Positions 35,218-44,519 of a stretch of 49,659 nucleotides of DNA are shown in pieces. The position numbers and the translations under genes were made by a program. Numbering within the stretch: the first letter of the stretch is position 1; every line of letters starts with the position of its first letter. The stretch covers positions 1 to 49,659 of the forward strand of contig NZ_CAMCBS010000017.1 in assembly GCF_945873075.1 (NCBI RefSeq), written 5' to 3'. The notes beneath the pieces are model-generated. The model saw only the letters and a program-made list of their open reading frames with translations, was not told where the DNA came from and ran no database searches. This stretch comes from an uncultured Moraxella sp. GTDB lineage: Bacteria > Pseudomonadota > Gammaproteobacteria > Pseudomonadales > Moraxellaceae.

Positions 35218-35505
35218 GTGTTAATTGAATACGACGAAAACAAACGACAGCGCACCTTAGATGAGCGCGGTTTGGACTTTGCCCACGCCGCCCAACTATT
35301 CGATGGCATACACCTGACCGCCATTGATGACCGTACAGATTATGGTGAGATGCGTTATATCAGCATGGGTTATTTACAAGGCAGATTGGTGGTTTGTGTT
35401 TGGACTTATCGCCCCATCGATGCACCGACACACCGCCGTATTATTTCAATGAGGAGAGCCAATGACCGAGAAATTAAGAAATTTACCACCGCTATCCATC
35501 GATGA
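35218..35505 (+). CDS. brnT: BrnT-family toxin
   Basis: 95 aa of the BrnT family, a RelE-like ribonuclease that blocks translation when free. The signature pieces IEYDENKRQRTLDERGLDFAHAAQLFDG, RTDYGEMRYISMGYLQGRLVVCVWT and RIISMRRANDREIKKF are all present. It starts with GTG, without a strong ribosome site, which would keep toxin levels low. It overlaps brnA by 44 bases. In the known system the toxin comes first and the antitoxin represses the pair. Confidence 0.92.
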   Translation: MLIEYDENKRQRTLDERGLDFAHAAQLFDGIHLTAIDDRTDYGEMRYISMGYLQGRLVVCVWTYRPIDAPTHRRIISMRRANDREIKKFTTAIHR

Positions 35506-35716
35506 TGCGCCAGAGCTTGATGATGCGTTTTTTGAGCGTGCGGATGTGTATCATGGTAATACTTTGGTTCGCCAAGGCAGACCACGCCTTGATAATCCCA
35601 AACAAGCCACCACCATTCGCCTAGACGCAGATGTGATTGAGTATTTCAAAGCAGGTGGCAAAGGCTGGCAGACACGCCTAAATCTAGCACTGCGTGAATA
35701 TATCGCCACACACTAA
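35462..35716 (+). CDS. brnA: BrnA-family antitoxin
   Basis: 84 aa. The N-terminal part (MTEKLRNLPPLSIDDAPELDD) would contact the toxin; the C-terminal ribbon-helix-helix region (RQGRPRLDNPKQATTIRLDADVIEYFKAGGKGWQTRLNLALREY in segments) binds DNA. GGAGAGCC precedes the ATG, a better site than the toxin's, as expected for antitoxin excess. It overlaps the end of brnT. Confidence 0.92.
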   Translation: MTEKLRNLPPLSIDDAPELDDAFFERADVYHGNTLVRQGRPRLDNPKQATTIRLDADVIEYFKAGGKGWQTRLNLALREYIATH

Positions 35717-35737
35717 AAAAAACAGACCGTCAAATAG

Positions 35738-35772
35738 CCAAACCCCAAAAGCCGAACACTTTTGGGGTTTGG
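35738..35772. terminator. Hairpin between brnA and the RND pump gene (contains the repeat copy 2)
   Basis: A perfect 13-bp stem (35738-35750 with 35760-35772), 9-base loop, between convergent genes. T runs are lacking on both sides, so termination strength is uncertain. Its left arm and loop repeat 35136-35156. Confidence 0.6.
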
Positions 35773-35793
35773 CGTATTAATCAGCAGACATGA

Positions 35794-38700
35794 TTAAGCA
35801 GCCTTTCTTTTAAACACCCTTCCCAAATCATCCATCAAGGTATAAACCACAGGAATCACCACAAGGCTCAAAAAAGTCGATGTAATCAGACCGCCAAGTA
35901 CCGCTGCTGCCATCGGACGGCTAAAGGTCGAATCCACACCGCCAAAGCCGATGATTAATGGCAACATCCCTGCACCCATCGCGATGGTCGTCATGATAAT
36001 CGGCTGAGCACGCTTGCGACAAGCGTCAATCAGCGCATCAAAGCGAGATAGCCCGTCTTGGTCTTGGGCGATGATGGCATAATCAACGAGCAAAATCGAG
36101 TTTTTGGTGGCAATACCCATAAGCAAAATAAAGCCAATCATCGCAGGCATCGACATACTACTGCCCGTAGCGAGCAAACCCACAAACGCCCCACCAATCG
36201 ACAACGGCAACGCCATCAAGATGGTGAACGGCTGCAGTACTCGGTGGAACAAGAGCATCAGCACCGCAAAGATACAAAACACCCCCACGCCCATCGCCAT
36301 CACAAAGCCTGAGAACAGCTCCGCCATGTTTTCGGCTTGACCTTCATCCATCACCGACACGCCTGCAGGCAGACGGCTTAGGGTCTGGGTGGCTTTGACC
36401 GCTGTCATCAGCTCACCGACTTCACCGCCATTTGGGAATACAGTAATCTTAATCGCTCGTTCACGATTGAGACGGCTGACGCTTGATTCACCCGTGCCAA
36501 AGCGTAGCGTCGCCACTTCTTTGACTTGTACCATCTGTCCTTTTGAGCTTGGGACATATAGGTTTTGTAAGTCACTTAGGTTCTTTTTGTCCGCATCTGA
36601 TAAGCGAATCAAAATCGGCACTTGGCGAGTATCAAGATTGAGCTTGGGCAAGGCTTGGTCATAATCCCCCACCGTCGCCACACGCAAGGTCGCCGCCAAA
36701 TCCGCTGTCGTCACCCCTTTATCCGCCATCGCAAGCTCATTGGGTATCACTGCCAATTCAGGTTTGGGCAGTGATTTGTTGCTGATGACATTGGCGACAC
36801 TTGGCAAGGCTCGCACATCATTCATGATGGCTTTGACTGTGTCATCCAGTAGTCTTTTGTCGCTACTTTTGACCGAGAAACTATAACCAGCTTCTTGACC
36901 GCCACCTTCGATACCGACATTAAAGCGAGCCGATGGCACGGATTTTAGGGTTTGGTTGATTTGATTTTCGATGTCAGTTTTGCTTGCACGCTCGGTACGA
37001 TTGACAAGTTTGACTTCAAGACTTGCCACATTGACCGAACCGCCACGCATACTGCTTGGGTCGCCTGTACTTTGCCCTTCGCCAACGCTTAATAGCACTT
37101 CGCTCACACCATCAATCGCCTGCACCTTTTCAAGTGCCATCTGACTGATACGCAAGGTGTCATCGATGGTCGCATCGGGGGTGAGCTCGATAGAGACTTT
37201 GGTTTGGTTCATCTCATCAGGCGGGATAAATGCAGTCGGTAGTAGCCCTGCCAAGCCAAGCGACGCCACAAAAAACCCAAGCGCCATCAGCATCGTCATC
37301 AAGCGATGGCGAAGCGTCCATTTGACCACAGACAAATAAGCCATCATCACACGGCTAGGCGGCTTGTCATGATGCTTGGTCGGCTTAAGAATATACGCTG
37401 CCATCATCGGTGTCACAAGGCGCGCCACCAGTAGCGACATAAAAATCGCAATCACCGCCGTCCAGCCAAATTGACGGAAAAACTGCCCCACAATCCCACT
37501 CATAAACGCCGTCGGCAAAAATACCGCAATCAGCGTAAATGTCGTAGCAATCACCGCAAGCCCAATCTCATCCGCCGCTTCCATCGCTGCCTGCATAGGC
37601 GTCTTACCCATATTCAGATGTCGGACAATGTTCTCAATCTCAACGATGGCATCATCAACGAGCACGCCCACCACTAAGGTCAGCGCCAATAGCGAAATCA
37701 TATTTAGGCTAAAGCCAAACCAATACATCGCAAAAAACGCAGGCACGATGGACAATGGCAATGCCGCAGCCGCCACCAATGTCGCGCGCCAATCACGCAA
37801 AAATACAAAGACCACAATCACCGCCAAGATACCGCCTTCGATGAGCATTCGCATGGTGGCGTGGTAGTTTTCTTCGATGGGTGCGGCATAATCGACGATT
37901 TTGTCAATTTTGATACCGTCCATTTCGCTGTGCAATTTGGCGATTTCTTCATCGACTGCCTTGACCACTGCCACTTCGCCTGCACCTTTTGAGCGAGTGA
38001 TATTAAAGGCGACGACCGATTTGCCGTCTAGCTTGGCAAGCGATGTGATATCCGCGTGCGTATCTTGGATGCTTGCAAGGCTGCCAAGCTTGACCGCTGT
38101 GCCATGCGGTGTGGTGATTTGGATATCATTGAGCTCACGCACCTGCTGACCCATGCCAAGCACACGCACGGTTTGGGTGTTGCCACCGATTTTGGCTTCA
38201 CCGCCCGAGCCGTCTTGCCATTTGGCGTATAACTGCTGTGACAAGGTGGTGATGGGCATACTTAGACTTGCCAAGATATCCGGCTTGGGCTGTACCATGA
38301 TTTGTCGCTCGACACCGCCGATACGGCTGATACTGCCCACGCCTGCGATGTCCGAGAGCCTTTTGGTCAAGGTGTCATCGACAAACCATGACAACTGCGT
38401 ATCGCTCATATTGTCCGCCGACACCGAATAAGTCACCACAGGAAAGCCTGCGGTAGAGACTTTTGAGACAATCGGCGCATTGGCAGCGGCGGGCAAATCG
38501 CCCTGCACTTCACTCACTGCCGAGCGTACATCATCGAGCGCTTCATCGACATCTTTTTCGAGTACAAACTCGGTAAAAACCGTCACCGCCCCTGTCTGCA
38601 AGGTTGTGCGGATGGTTTTGACACCTTCGATGTTGGTGATTTTATTCTCAACTTTTTTGGCGATATCACTCTCAAGCTGGTCAGGCGTCGCCCCTGCTAG

Positions 38701-38850
38701 GGTGATGGTCGTCACCACACCTGGAAAGTCAATATCAGGAAACTGCTGGACTTTCATCTGATAAAAGCCAAACACCCCAAGCAAGCTCAATAAGCTAAAA
38801 AATAAAATCGCCACCAACGGATTTTTGATGGAATAGGCAGAAAAATTCAT
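35794..38850 (-). CDS. RND efflux pump permease (AcrB/MdtB family)
   Basis: 1018 aa inner-membrane proton-drug antiporter of the resistance-nodulation-division superfamily. Twelve membrane segments in the usual 1+5+1+5 pattern are separated by two large periplasmic loops. Typical motifs are VQQFPDIDFPGVVTTITLAGATPDQLE after TM1, the proton-relay pair in LTLVVGVLVDDAIVEIENI (TM4), and LMGIATKNSILLVDYAI in TM11. It follows its adaptor gene by 3 bases, with AAGGAATAAGCC before the ATG. No outer-membrane channel gene is adjacent, so a shared TolC-like protein is presumed. Substrates cannot be predicted. Confidence 0.93.
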   Translation of the reverse strand: MNFSAYSIKNPLVAILFFSLLSLLGVFGFYQMKVQQFPDIDFPGVVTTITLAGATPDQLESDIAKKVENKITNIEGVKTIRTTLQTGAVTVFTEFVLEKDVDEALDDVRSAVSEVQGDLPAAANAPIVSKVSTAGFPVVTYSVSADNMSDTQLSWFVDDTLTKRLSDIAGVGSISRIGGVERQIMVQPKPDILASLSMPITTLSQQLYAKWQDGSGGEAKIGGNTQTVRVLGMGQQVRELNDIQITTPHGTAVKLGSLASIQDTHADITSLAKLDGKSVVAFNITRSKGAGEVAVVKAVDEEIAKLHSEMDGIKIDKIVDYAAPIEENYHATMRMLIEGGILAVIVVFVFLRDWRATLVAAAALPLSIVPAFFAMYWFGFSLNMISLLALTLVVGVLVDDAIVEIENIVRHLNMGKTPMQAAMEAADEIGLAVIATTFTLIAVFLPTAFMSGIVGQFFRQFGWTAVIAIFMSLLVARLVTPMMAAYILKPTKHHDKPPSRVMMAYLSVVKWTLRHRLMTMLMALGFFVASLGLAGLLPTAFIPPDEMNQTKVSIELTPDATIDDTLRISQMALEKVQAIDGVSEVLLSVGEGQSTGDPSSMRGGSVNVASLEVKLVNRTERASKTDIENQINQTLKSVPSARFNVGIEGGGQEAGYSFSVKSSDKRLLDDTVKAIMNDVRALPSVANVISNKSLPKPELAVIPNELAMADKGVTTADLAATLRVATVGDYDQALPKLNLDTRQVPILIRLSDADKKNLSDLQNLYVPSSKGQMVQVKEVATLRFGTGESSVSRLNRERAIKITVFPNGGEVGELMTAVKATQTLSRLPAGVSVMDEGQAENMAELFSGFVMAMGVGVFCIFAVLMLLFHRVLQPFTILMALPLSIGGAFVGLLATGSSMSMPAMIGFILLMGIATKNSILLVDYAIIAQDQDGLSRFDALIDACRKRAQPIIMTTIAMGAGMLPLIIGFGGVDSTFSRPMAAAVLGGLITSTFLSLVVIPVVYTLMDDLGRVFKRKAA

Positions 38851-38853
38851 GGC

Positions 38854-40062
38854 TTATTCCTTGATAACTGCTGGCTGATTGGTCGCGTCGGTCGCACCCT
38901 GTGCATTGACACTGGCAACAGTGACCAAATCACCATCATTCAAGAAGCTCGCACTTTTGGCGACAATCAGCTGGTCAGTTGGCACATCCACCGCCACCAG
39001 CTCATCTTTTTGACCTTGAATGGTGACTTGGGTGCGTACCACCTTGTACAGCTCTGTATCCGTTTTGGTCAATACCCATACATAGTCCATGCCGTCATTA
39101 TTTAGGATAGCGGACAACGGTACAGTTGGCAGACTTTGGCTAGTTAGGATAAACTGCCCTGATAGATACATCCCTGCTTTGATGCCTGCGCCATTGGACA
39201 GCTTGACATGAGCAATCATCTCACGGCTACTGTTCGCTGTCGGGGATAGCTTGGTGACTGTACCTGTAAGTAGCTGGTTATTGAATGTCACTTGGGCAGG
39301 CTGACCGACACGCACCGAGCCAGCATCTGCGCTTGAGAGCGTGGCTTGCCATTCGACTGCGCCATCTTTGATAATACTAAACAGTGATGCACCTGTCACC
39401 AGTACGCCGACTTGGGCGCTCTTGGCGCTGATGACGCCTGATACTGGGGCGGTTACTTTGGCATTGGCTTCGTTATTTTTGGCGGTATTAAGCCGTGCTT
39501 TGGCAGCGGTGATATTCGCCTGCGCCTGCTTGAGTGCTGTGCGATAGCCATCGACTTCTTGGCGAGAGACCGCATCGATGGCAAGCAGTGGCTCGGTGCG
39601 ATTTAGGTCTGTTTGCGCCTTTTCATAACTGGCTTCGGCCACCGCCAAATCCGCTTGGGCTTGGGCGGTCTGTTCAGAGAGCGTCTTGGTGTCTAGCACG
39701 GCAAGCACTTGACCTGCCTTGACCACATCGCCGACATCGACGAGCACACGCTCGACGGTCACGCCTGTCAGCTGTCCACTGACTTCGGCAGTCTCGGTCG
39801 CCGCCACCAAGCCATTGGCAGACAGTGTCTGCTCGATAGTGTGCAGTGTCGGCGTGACAGCTTCGACTGCCATCACTGCTTTTGGTTCGGCAATCTCTGG
39901 TGTATCGGACTTGGCCGCTTTAGTTTGTGCTATCGGCGTCGTGCCAATTAGCCCACTTTTACCGATAAATACACCGACAGCCACCAAAACAACGGCAGCC
40001 ACAAGTTGCCACCATGCAAACTTGGATTTTTGCGAGTGTGAGTTTTTATAAGAAGTCGTCAT
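38854..40062 (-). CDS. RND efflux periplasmic adaptor (membrane fusion protein)
   Basis: 402 aa from the ATG at 40062; a TTG at 40083 is a less likely alternative. One N-terminal membrane anchor (WWQLVAAVVLVAVGVFIG) precedes a Pro/Ala/Lys linker. The lipoyl/barrel-sandwich halves are VERVLVDVGDVVKAGQVLAVLD and VTAPVSGVISAKSAQVGVLV, separated by a coiled-coil hairpin (about 145-205). A beta-barrel domain follows. It bridges the permease to an outer-membrane channel. It is first in a two-gene operon with the permease. Confidence 0.92.
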   Translation of the reverse strand: MTTSYKNSHSQKSKFAWWQLVAAVVLVAVGVFIGKSGLIGTTPIAQTKAAKSDTPEIAEPKAVMAVEAVTPTLHTIEQTLSANGLVAATETAEVSGQLTGVTVERVLVDVGDVVKAGQVLAVLDTKTLSEQTAQAQADLAVAEASYEKAQTDLNRTEPLLAIDAVSRQEVDGYRTALKQAQANITAAKARLNTAKNNEANAKVTAPVSGVISAKSAQVGVLVTGASLFSIIKDGAVEWQATLSSADAGSVRVGQPAQVTFNNQLLTGTVTKLSPTANSSREMIAHVKLSNGAGIKAGMYLSGQFILTSQSLPTVPLSAILNNDGMDYVWVLTKTDTELYKVVRTQVTIQGQKDELVAVDVPTDQLIVAKSASFLNDGDLVTVASVNAQGATDATNQPAVIKE

Positions 40063-40152
40063 AAGCTGTGTCAAATTCGCCAAAAAAATACTAAAAATAC
40101 CTCATTATACGGTATTTTGATAAGCAATGGCTGACACATTTTTACCATTTTG

Positions 40153-40818
40153 CTACAAATTGTCAGCTTGACCCAGTTTTTTGCGGATACGAGTCACACT
40201 TTGGCGGGTCATGCCCAGATATGAGCTTAGGTCTTGGACGGATAAGCGTTTGGCAAGCTCGGGATTATCGTTAATAAAATTGACATAGCGCGCGGTGCTG
40301 TCGCTGATTAAGAAACTCTCGGTACGCTCAATAAAGCGGAACAACAATCGCAAGGTATGCTCATGCACATAGCGGAAAAATTCGGGAAAATCCGCCAAAC
40401 ACCGCTCAAAATGCGCCTTGTCCACCGCCATCAAAATGGTCGGTTCGATGGTATAAATGTTGTATTTGCTCGGCAGATTTTCAATTACTGCCATATAATC
40501 ACCCACGCCGTCTTGCTCTGCCATAAACTGCACATTAATCTCATCGCCATCCACCGTCTGATAGCTAAGCTTACAAAGCCCTGACACGATGAATGCCATC
40601 TTATCCATGCTCTGCCCTGCCTGACACCAGCAATGCTTGGCGGGCAGGCGTACCACCGTCATCGGTGCGGTGATGACATCCAGCTCATCATCACTCAGTG
40701 ATGGCATACACTCACCCAGATGCGTCTTAATCAGTGCCTTGATGTCAACGGCATTCATCCGCCACACTTCATCAGGCGAGACGGGCAATTTGGGTCTGTC
40801 ACGGACGGAAATCTGCAC
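40153..40818 (-). CDS. Crp/Fnr-family transcriptional regulator
   Basis: 221 aa when started at the GTG at 40818, which has AAGGA 7 bases upstream; a TTG seven codons earlier overlaps that ribosome site and is rejected. The N-terminal cyclic-nucleotide-binding-like barrel (ECMPSLSDDELDVITAPM...GQSMDKMAFIVSGLCKLSY...) and a dimer helix lead to a C-terminal HTH (RLSVQDLSSYLGMTRQSVTRIRKKLG). No N-terminal cysteine cluster for an Fnr iron-sulfur centre is seen. The effector is unknown. It lies 30 bases after recG and upstream of the pump operon on the same strand; control of the pump is possible but unproven. Confidence 0.87.
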   Translation of the reverse strand: MQISVRDRPKLPVSPDEVWRMNAVDIKALIKTHLGECMPSLSDDELDVITAPMTVVRLPAKHCWCQAGQSMDKMAFIVSGLCKLSYQTVDGDEINVQFMAEQDGVGDYMAVIENLPSKYNIYTIEPTILMAVDKAHFERCLADFPEFFRYVHEHTLRLLFRFIERTESFLISDSTARYVNFINDNPELAKRLSVQDLSSYLGMTRQSVTRIRKKLGQADNL

Positions 40819-40848
40819 AGTTTTTTCCTTAGTATTCAATCGCTTAGC

Positions 40849-42945
40849 CTACACACCCACATAATCTTTGGCAGTGGGTATCCAAGTATTCATAATACTG
40901 ATGGCTTTTGGGATGGCATCAGGGGTGGCAATCAGCTGATGGGCGATAGTGCCCGCCGCTTCTAGCAAGACTTCATCACGCACGATGTCTGCTAGATAGT
41001 AGCCCATATCGCCTGTTTGTCGCTTGCCCAGTAGCTCGCCTGCCCCACGCAGTTCAAGGTCTTTTTGGGCGATGACAAAGCCATCGGTGCTATCACGCAG
41101 GACATTGAGCCTTTCGATCCCTGTCGGTGATAATGGTGCTTGGTACAGTAGCACGCAGAAACTTTTGGCACTGCCACGACCGACACGCCCACGCAGCTGA
41201 TGTAGCTGAGATAAGCCTAATCGCTCGGCATTTTCGATCACCATCAATGACGCATTTGGCACATCCACGCCCACTTCGATGACTGTCGTCGCCACAAGCA
41301 GATCGATGTCGCCCTGTTTGAACGCCATCATCACCGCTTGCTTATCCACAGGTTTCATCTTGCCATGCACAAGCCCCGTGCGGATATCTAGCCTATCGGT
41401 CAAATCCTGATACAGCAGCTCTGCCGACTGCGCATCGAGTACGCTTGACTCTTCGACCAGTGGACAGACCCAGTAGGCTTGCTTGCCTTGCTTGCAGTTT
41501 TCACGGATACGCTCGATGACTTCATCACGGCGATCACGATTGATGGTCACGGTGGTAATCGGCGTGCGATTGGGCGGCAGCTCGTCAATCACCGACACAT
41601 CCATATCACCATACATACTCATGGCAAGCGTTCTGGGAATCGGCGTCGCTGTCATGGTCAGCTGATGCGGTGTGCCACCTGCGACGCCTTTATTGGTCAG
41701 CTTAAGCCGCTGTTCCACCCCAAAGCGATGCTGCTCGTCAATAATCACCAGCCCAAGCTTGGCAAAAACCACCGTATCTGAAAACAGTGCGTGCGTCCCC
41801 ACCACCACTTGCACATCGTTATTTGCCACTTGTTCAAGGGCAGCCGCTCGCTCTTTGGCAGTTTGCTTACCGGCAAGCCAACCGACACCGATACCCAGTG
41901 GTTCAAACCATTTTTTAAAATTCATCAAATGCTGTTCGGCCAAAATCTCCGTCGGCGCCATCACCGCCACCTGCCAACCGCTATCAAACGCATAGCACGC
42001 TGTCATCGCCGCCACCAAAGTCTTGCCCGCACCGACATCACCTTGGATGAGCCTTAGCATCGGCTGTGATGTCGCCATGTCCGCTACTGCTTCACCAATC
42101 ACTCGCTGCTGTGCACCTGTGAGCGCAAACGGCAAACTCTGCATAAGCCTATCTGCCAATGGACTGTGGCTCTGACAACGGGGCGCTTTGTGATGATAGA
42201 CATTATTACGCCGAAACAGGAAACTTAACTGATGCGCCACGAGCTCCTCGATGATGATACGCCGACACGCAGGGTGTGAGCGGTCTTTGAGTGCGTTTAA
42301 GAGCGCCGTTTGGCTAAAAATATCCGCATTCTGCTCGGGCAGATGGATTTGGTACAACGCAGGTAACAAATCCCCCGATAGCCCCACCCCTACCGAGCGT
42401 AGCTCATCATCCGACAGGCAGCTGATACCTTCACGGCTCACTGCTTGTAGCGCCAGTCGCACCAGTTGGCGCAGTTTGTTCTGATGTAGTCCTTTGACCG
42501 CAGGATAAATGGGTAATAGCCCTGTTTCAAAGGACTTGGTGCCTGTGATGTGATATTCAGGATGTGATATCTGCGTGCCAAAGCGACTGATTTTCACTTC
42601 GCCAAAGGCGGTGATTTTCGCCCCTACTTCCATCGTGGATAATAAGCTTGCATAAGTCTTAAAAAATCGAAGCACCACAAGCCCTGTATGATCTTCGAGC
42701 GTCACTGACAGACCGGTTTTGTTTTTTTCGACCCAAGTGATCGTCCCTGATACCAACGCACTCATGCCATGCTCAAGCTCACCAATCGGCACGACACGGC
42801 TGCGATCTTCATAATCTCGTGGCAAGTGCATGAGCATATCAAAAATGCGATAAATCCCAAGCTCCGCCAAGCGATTCGCCAATGCCGACCCCACCCCAGC
42901 AAGGGCGGTCACAGGCAGATGGATGGTCATGGCAGATGGGTTCAT
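40849..42945 (-). CDS. recG: ATP-dependent DNA helicase RecG
   Basis: Remodels stalled replication forks and branched DNA. 698 aa. The N-terminal wedge/OB domain (LTALAGVGSALANRLAELGI-like start, LEDHTGLVVLRFFKTY) precedes the helicase core. Walker A is GDVGAGKTLVA, motif II is IIDEQHRFGVEQR, motif III TMTATPIPRTLAMSMYGDMD, and motif VI LHQLRGRVGRG. The wedge and TRG-type C-terminus are present. Full length, no defects seen. Confidence 0.96.
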   Translation of the reverse strand: MNPSAMTIHLPVTALAGVGSALANRLAELGIYRIFDMLMHLPRDYEDRSRVVPIGELEHGMSALVSGTITWVEKNKTGLSVTLEDHTGLVVLRFFKTYASLLSTMEVGAKITAFGEVKISRFGTQISHPEYHITGTKSFETGLLPIYPAVKGLHQNKLRQLVRLALQAVSREGISCLSDDELRSVGVGLSGDLLPALYQIHLPEQNADIFSQTALLNALKDRSHPACRRIIIEELVAHQLSFLFRRNNVYHHKAPRCQSHSPLADRLMQSLPFALTGAQQRVIGEAVADMATSQPMLRLIQGDVGAGKTLVAAMTACYAFDSGWQVAVMAPTEILAEQHLMNFKKWFEPLGIGVGWLAGKQTAKERAAALEQVANNDVQVVVGTHALFSDTVVFAKLGLVIIDEQHRFGVEQRLKLTNKGVAGGTPHQLTMTATPIPRTLAMSMYGDMDVSVIDELPPNRTPITTVTINRDRRDEVIERIRENCKQGKQAYWVCPLVEESSVLDAQSAELLYQDLTDRLDIRTGLVHGKMKPVDKQAVMMAFKQGDIDLLVATTVIEVGVDVPNASLMVIENAERLGLSQLHQLRGRVGRGSAKSFCVLLYQAPLSPTGIERLNVLRDSTDGFVIAQKDLELRGAGELLGKRQTGDMGYYLADIVRDEVLLEAAGTIAHQLIATPDAIPKAISIMNTWIPTAKDYVGV

Positions 42946-42996
42946 GATGATACCTAATATTAATCAAACAATGATGGGATTTTAAAATAATTTATC

Positions 42997-43032
42997 CAAA
43001 AAAGCAAAAAGCCGACATCTTGCCGACTTTTT
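42997..43032 (-). terminator. Terminator after cysN
   Basis: An 11-bp stem with two G-U pairs (43006-43016 with 43022-43032), 5-base loop, then GCTTTTTTGG on the minus strand. It closes the cys cluster before recG. Confidence 0.7.
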
Positions 43033-43060
43033 GCCATTCATGATGATTTAGGCGAATGGA

Positions 43061-44371
43061 TCACCAATCATCATCTTCGCTATCATTTTGTAGAATCATA
43101 CCGCCTGCAACCGTATGGTAGGTTGCTTCATCAATCAAAATAAATGACCCTGTGGCTGTATTTTCGGCATACGGTGTTGCTAAAATTGGTTTTTGTAGGC
43201 GTAAAGTTACTTCACCTAAGTCATTCATATTTAAAGTATCTTTATCAGTAAAGTTGCTTAACGTGTGTACGTCCCAAACATGGTCAATACTATCAACTTT
43301 AGCAAACACGGTTTGCGTAGTATGTTTTAATAAATATTTACGAGCAGGGTTTAATGCACGGCTATCAAACCAGCATAAAGTCGCTTTAATTTCTTTGGTT
43401 GGCATACTCTTTGAGCTTGCTGAAATCAACGTATCACCACGAGAAATATCAATGTCGTCGCTAAGGCGAATCGTCACTTGTTCACCGCTACTAGCCGACC
43501 CGACAATGCCATTTGGGCTAATAATTTCGCTTACGCGGCTCACACGACCTGATGGCTCAACACGGATTGCATCGCCAACAGCCACTTGACCTGCTTCAAT
43601 ACGCCCTTGATAACCACGGAAATCATCTTGTTTATCACCATCTGCACGCAGTACAAATTGTACAGGGAAGTGAAAGTTCGCTTTGTCTTCTTGAACCAAT
43701 TCACCTGTTGGTAAATCTTCTAAAATGCCAAGCAATGCACCGCCTTGATACCACGGCGTATTGTCGCTTTTATGTACAATATTATCACCATTTAACGCTG
43801 AAATTGGGATAAATCGTACATCATTTAAGCCTAATTGTTCTGCTAAAGTTTCATAAGCACGGACAATGGCATTAAATTTATCTTCACTAAAGCCAAGTAA
43901 ATCCATTTTATTGACCGCCACTAAAACGTGTGGGCAACGTAAATGTTTTAAAATGGCTGAATGGCGTTTGGTTTGTGGTAATAATTGTACAGGTTCTTGA
44001 TTAAAATCAATTTGTGATGCGTCAAGTAAAACAACCGCCGCATGAGCAGTCGATGCCCCTGTTACCATGTTACGGGTATATTGTTCATGCCCCGGGGTAT
44101 CGGCAATGATAAATTTGCGTTTTGCCGTTGAAAAGTAGCGATACGCCACATCAATGGTAATGCCTTGTTCTCGTTCGGCTTCTAAGCCATCAGTTAAAAC
44201 AGAGAAGTCAATCACTTCAGATTGATTTTTGGTTTTCGCAAGGTTATTGAGCTGGTCAGTTAATAATGCCTTGCTATCATAAAGCAGGCGTCCAATCAGC
44301 GTGCTTTTGCCATCGTCCACGCTACCTGCGGTAATAAAGCGTAATGGGGCATATTGGTTTAAATTTGACAT
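43061..44371 (-). CDS. cysN: Sulfate adenylyltransferase, GTPase subunit CysN
   Basis: GTP hydrolysis by CysN drives formation of APS from sulfate and ATP by CysD. 436 aa. The translation-factor-like G domain shows GSVDDGKS (16-23), DGLEAEREQGITIDVAYRYF, DTPGHEQYTRNMVTG and NKMDLLGF. Two beta-barrel domains follow. There is no C-terminal APS-kinase (CysC) domain, and it is shorter than E. coli CysN. AAGGATAACAAG precedes the ATG. Codon use is noticeably AT-rich (TTA, ATT, CAA, GAA) compared with recG next door. It follows cysD after a 148-base gap filled largely by a structured repeat. Confidence 0.94.
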   Translation of the reverse strand: MSNLNQYAPLRFITAGSVDDGKSTLIGRLLYDSKALLTDQLNNLAKTKNQSEVIDFSVLTDGLEAEREQGITIDVAYRYFSTAKRKFIIADTPGHEQYTRNMVTGASTAHAAVVLLDASQIDFNQEPVQLLPQTKRHSAILKHLRCPHVLVAVNKMDLLGFSEDKFNAIVRAYETLAEQLGLNDVRFIPISALNGDNIVHKSDNTPWYQGGALLGILEDLPTGELVQEDKANFHFPVQFVLRADGDKQDDFRGYQGRIEAGQVAVGDAIRVEPSGRVSRVSEIISPNGIVGSASSGEQVTIRLSDDIDISRGDTLISASSKSMPTKEIKATLCWFDSRALNPARKYLLKHTTQTVFAKVDSIDHVWDVHTLSNFTDKDTLNMNDLGEVTLRLQKPILATPYAENTATGSFILIDEATYHTVAGGMILQNDSEDDDW

Positions 44372-44414
44372 CTTGTTATCCTTTTTTTCAATTTTTCAAT
44401 GCGTTATCTGATGC

Positions 44415-44519
44415 AATTGCCACACAAATGGCTTTTGCTACTAGGCAAACGAGCGAAGTTGTACAAGTAGTACTACGAGCGAGTTTAACGACGTAGCAGA
44501 AGTCATTTGGTAGGCAATT
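44415..44519. repeat. Structured intergenic repeat, copy 1 (cysD-cysN gap)
   Basis: A core of 53 bases (44441-44493) matches 45536-45588 at 52 positions. It is enclosed by complementary arms 44415-44441 and 44493-44519. These pair as 17 bp (two G-T pairs on the plus strand), a 3-base internal loop and 7 more bp. Inside the core GTTGTAC/GTACTAC forms a small hairpin flanked by two copies of CGAGCGA. Confidence 0.8.

Noticed and set aside
40819-40839. TTG-initiated extension of the Crp/Fnr regulator
   Set aside because: The extension reads through the AAGGA ribosome site that is ideally spaced for the GTG at 40818.
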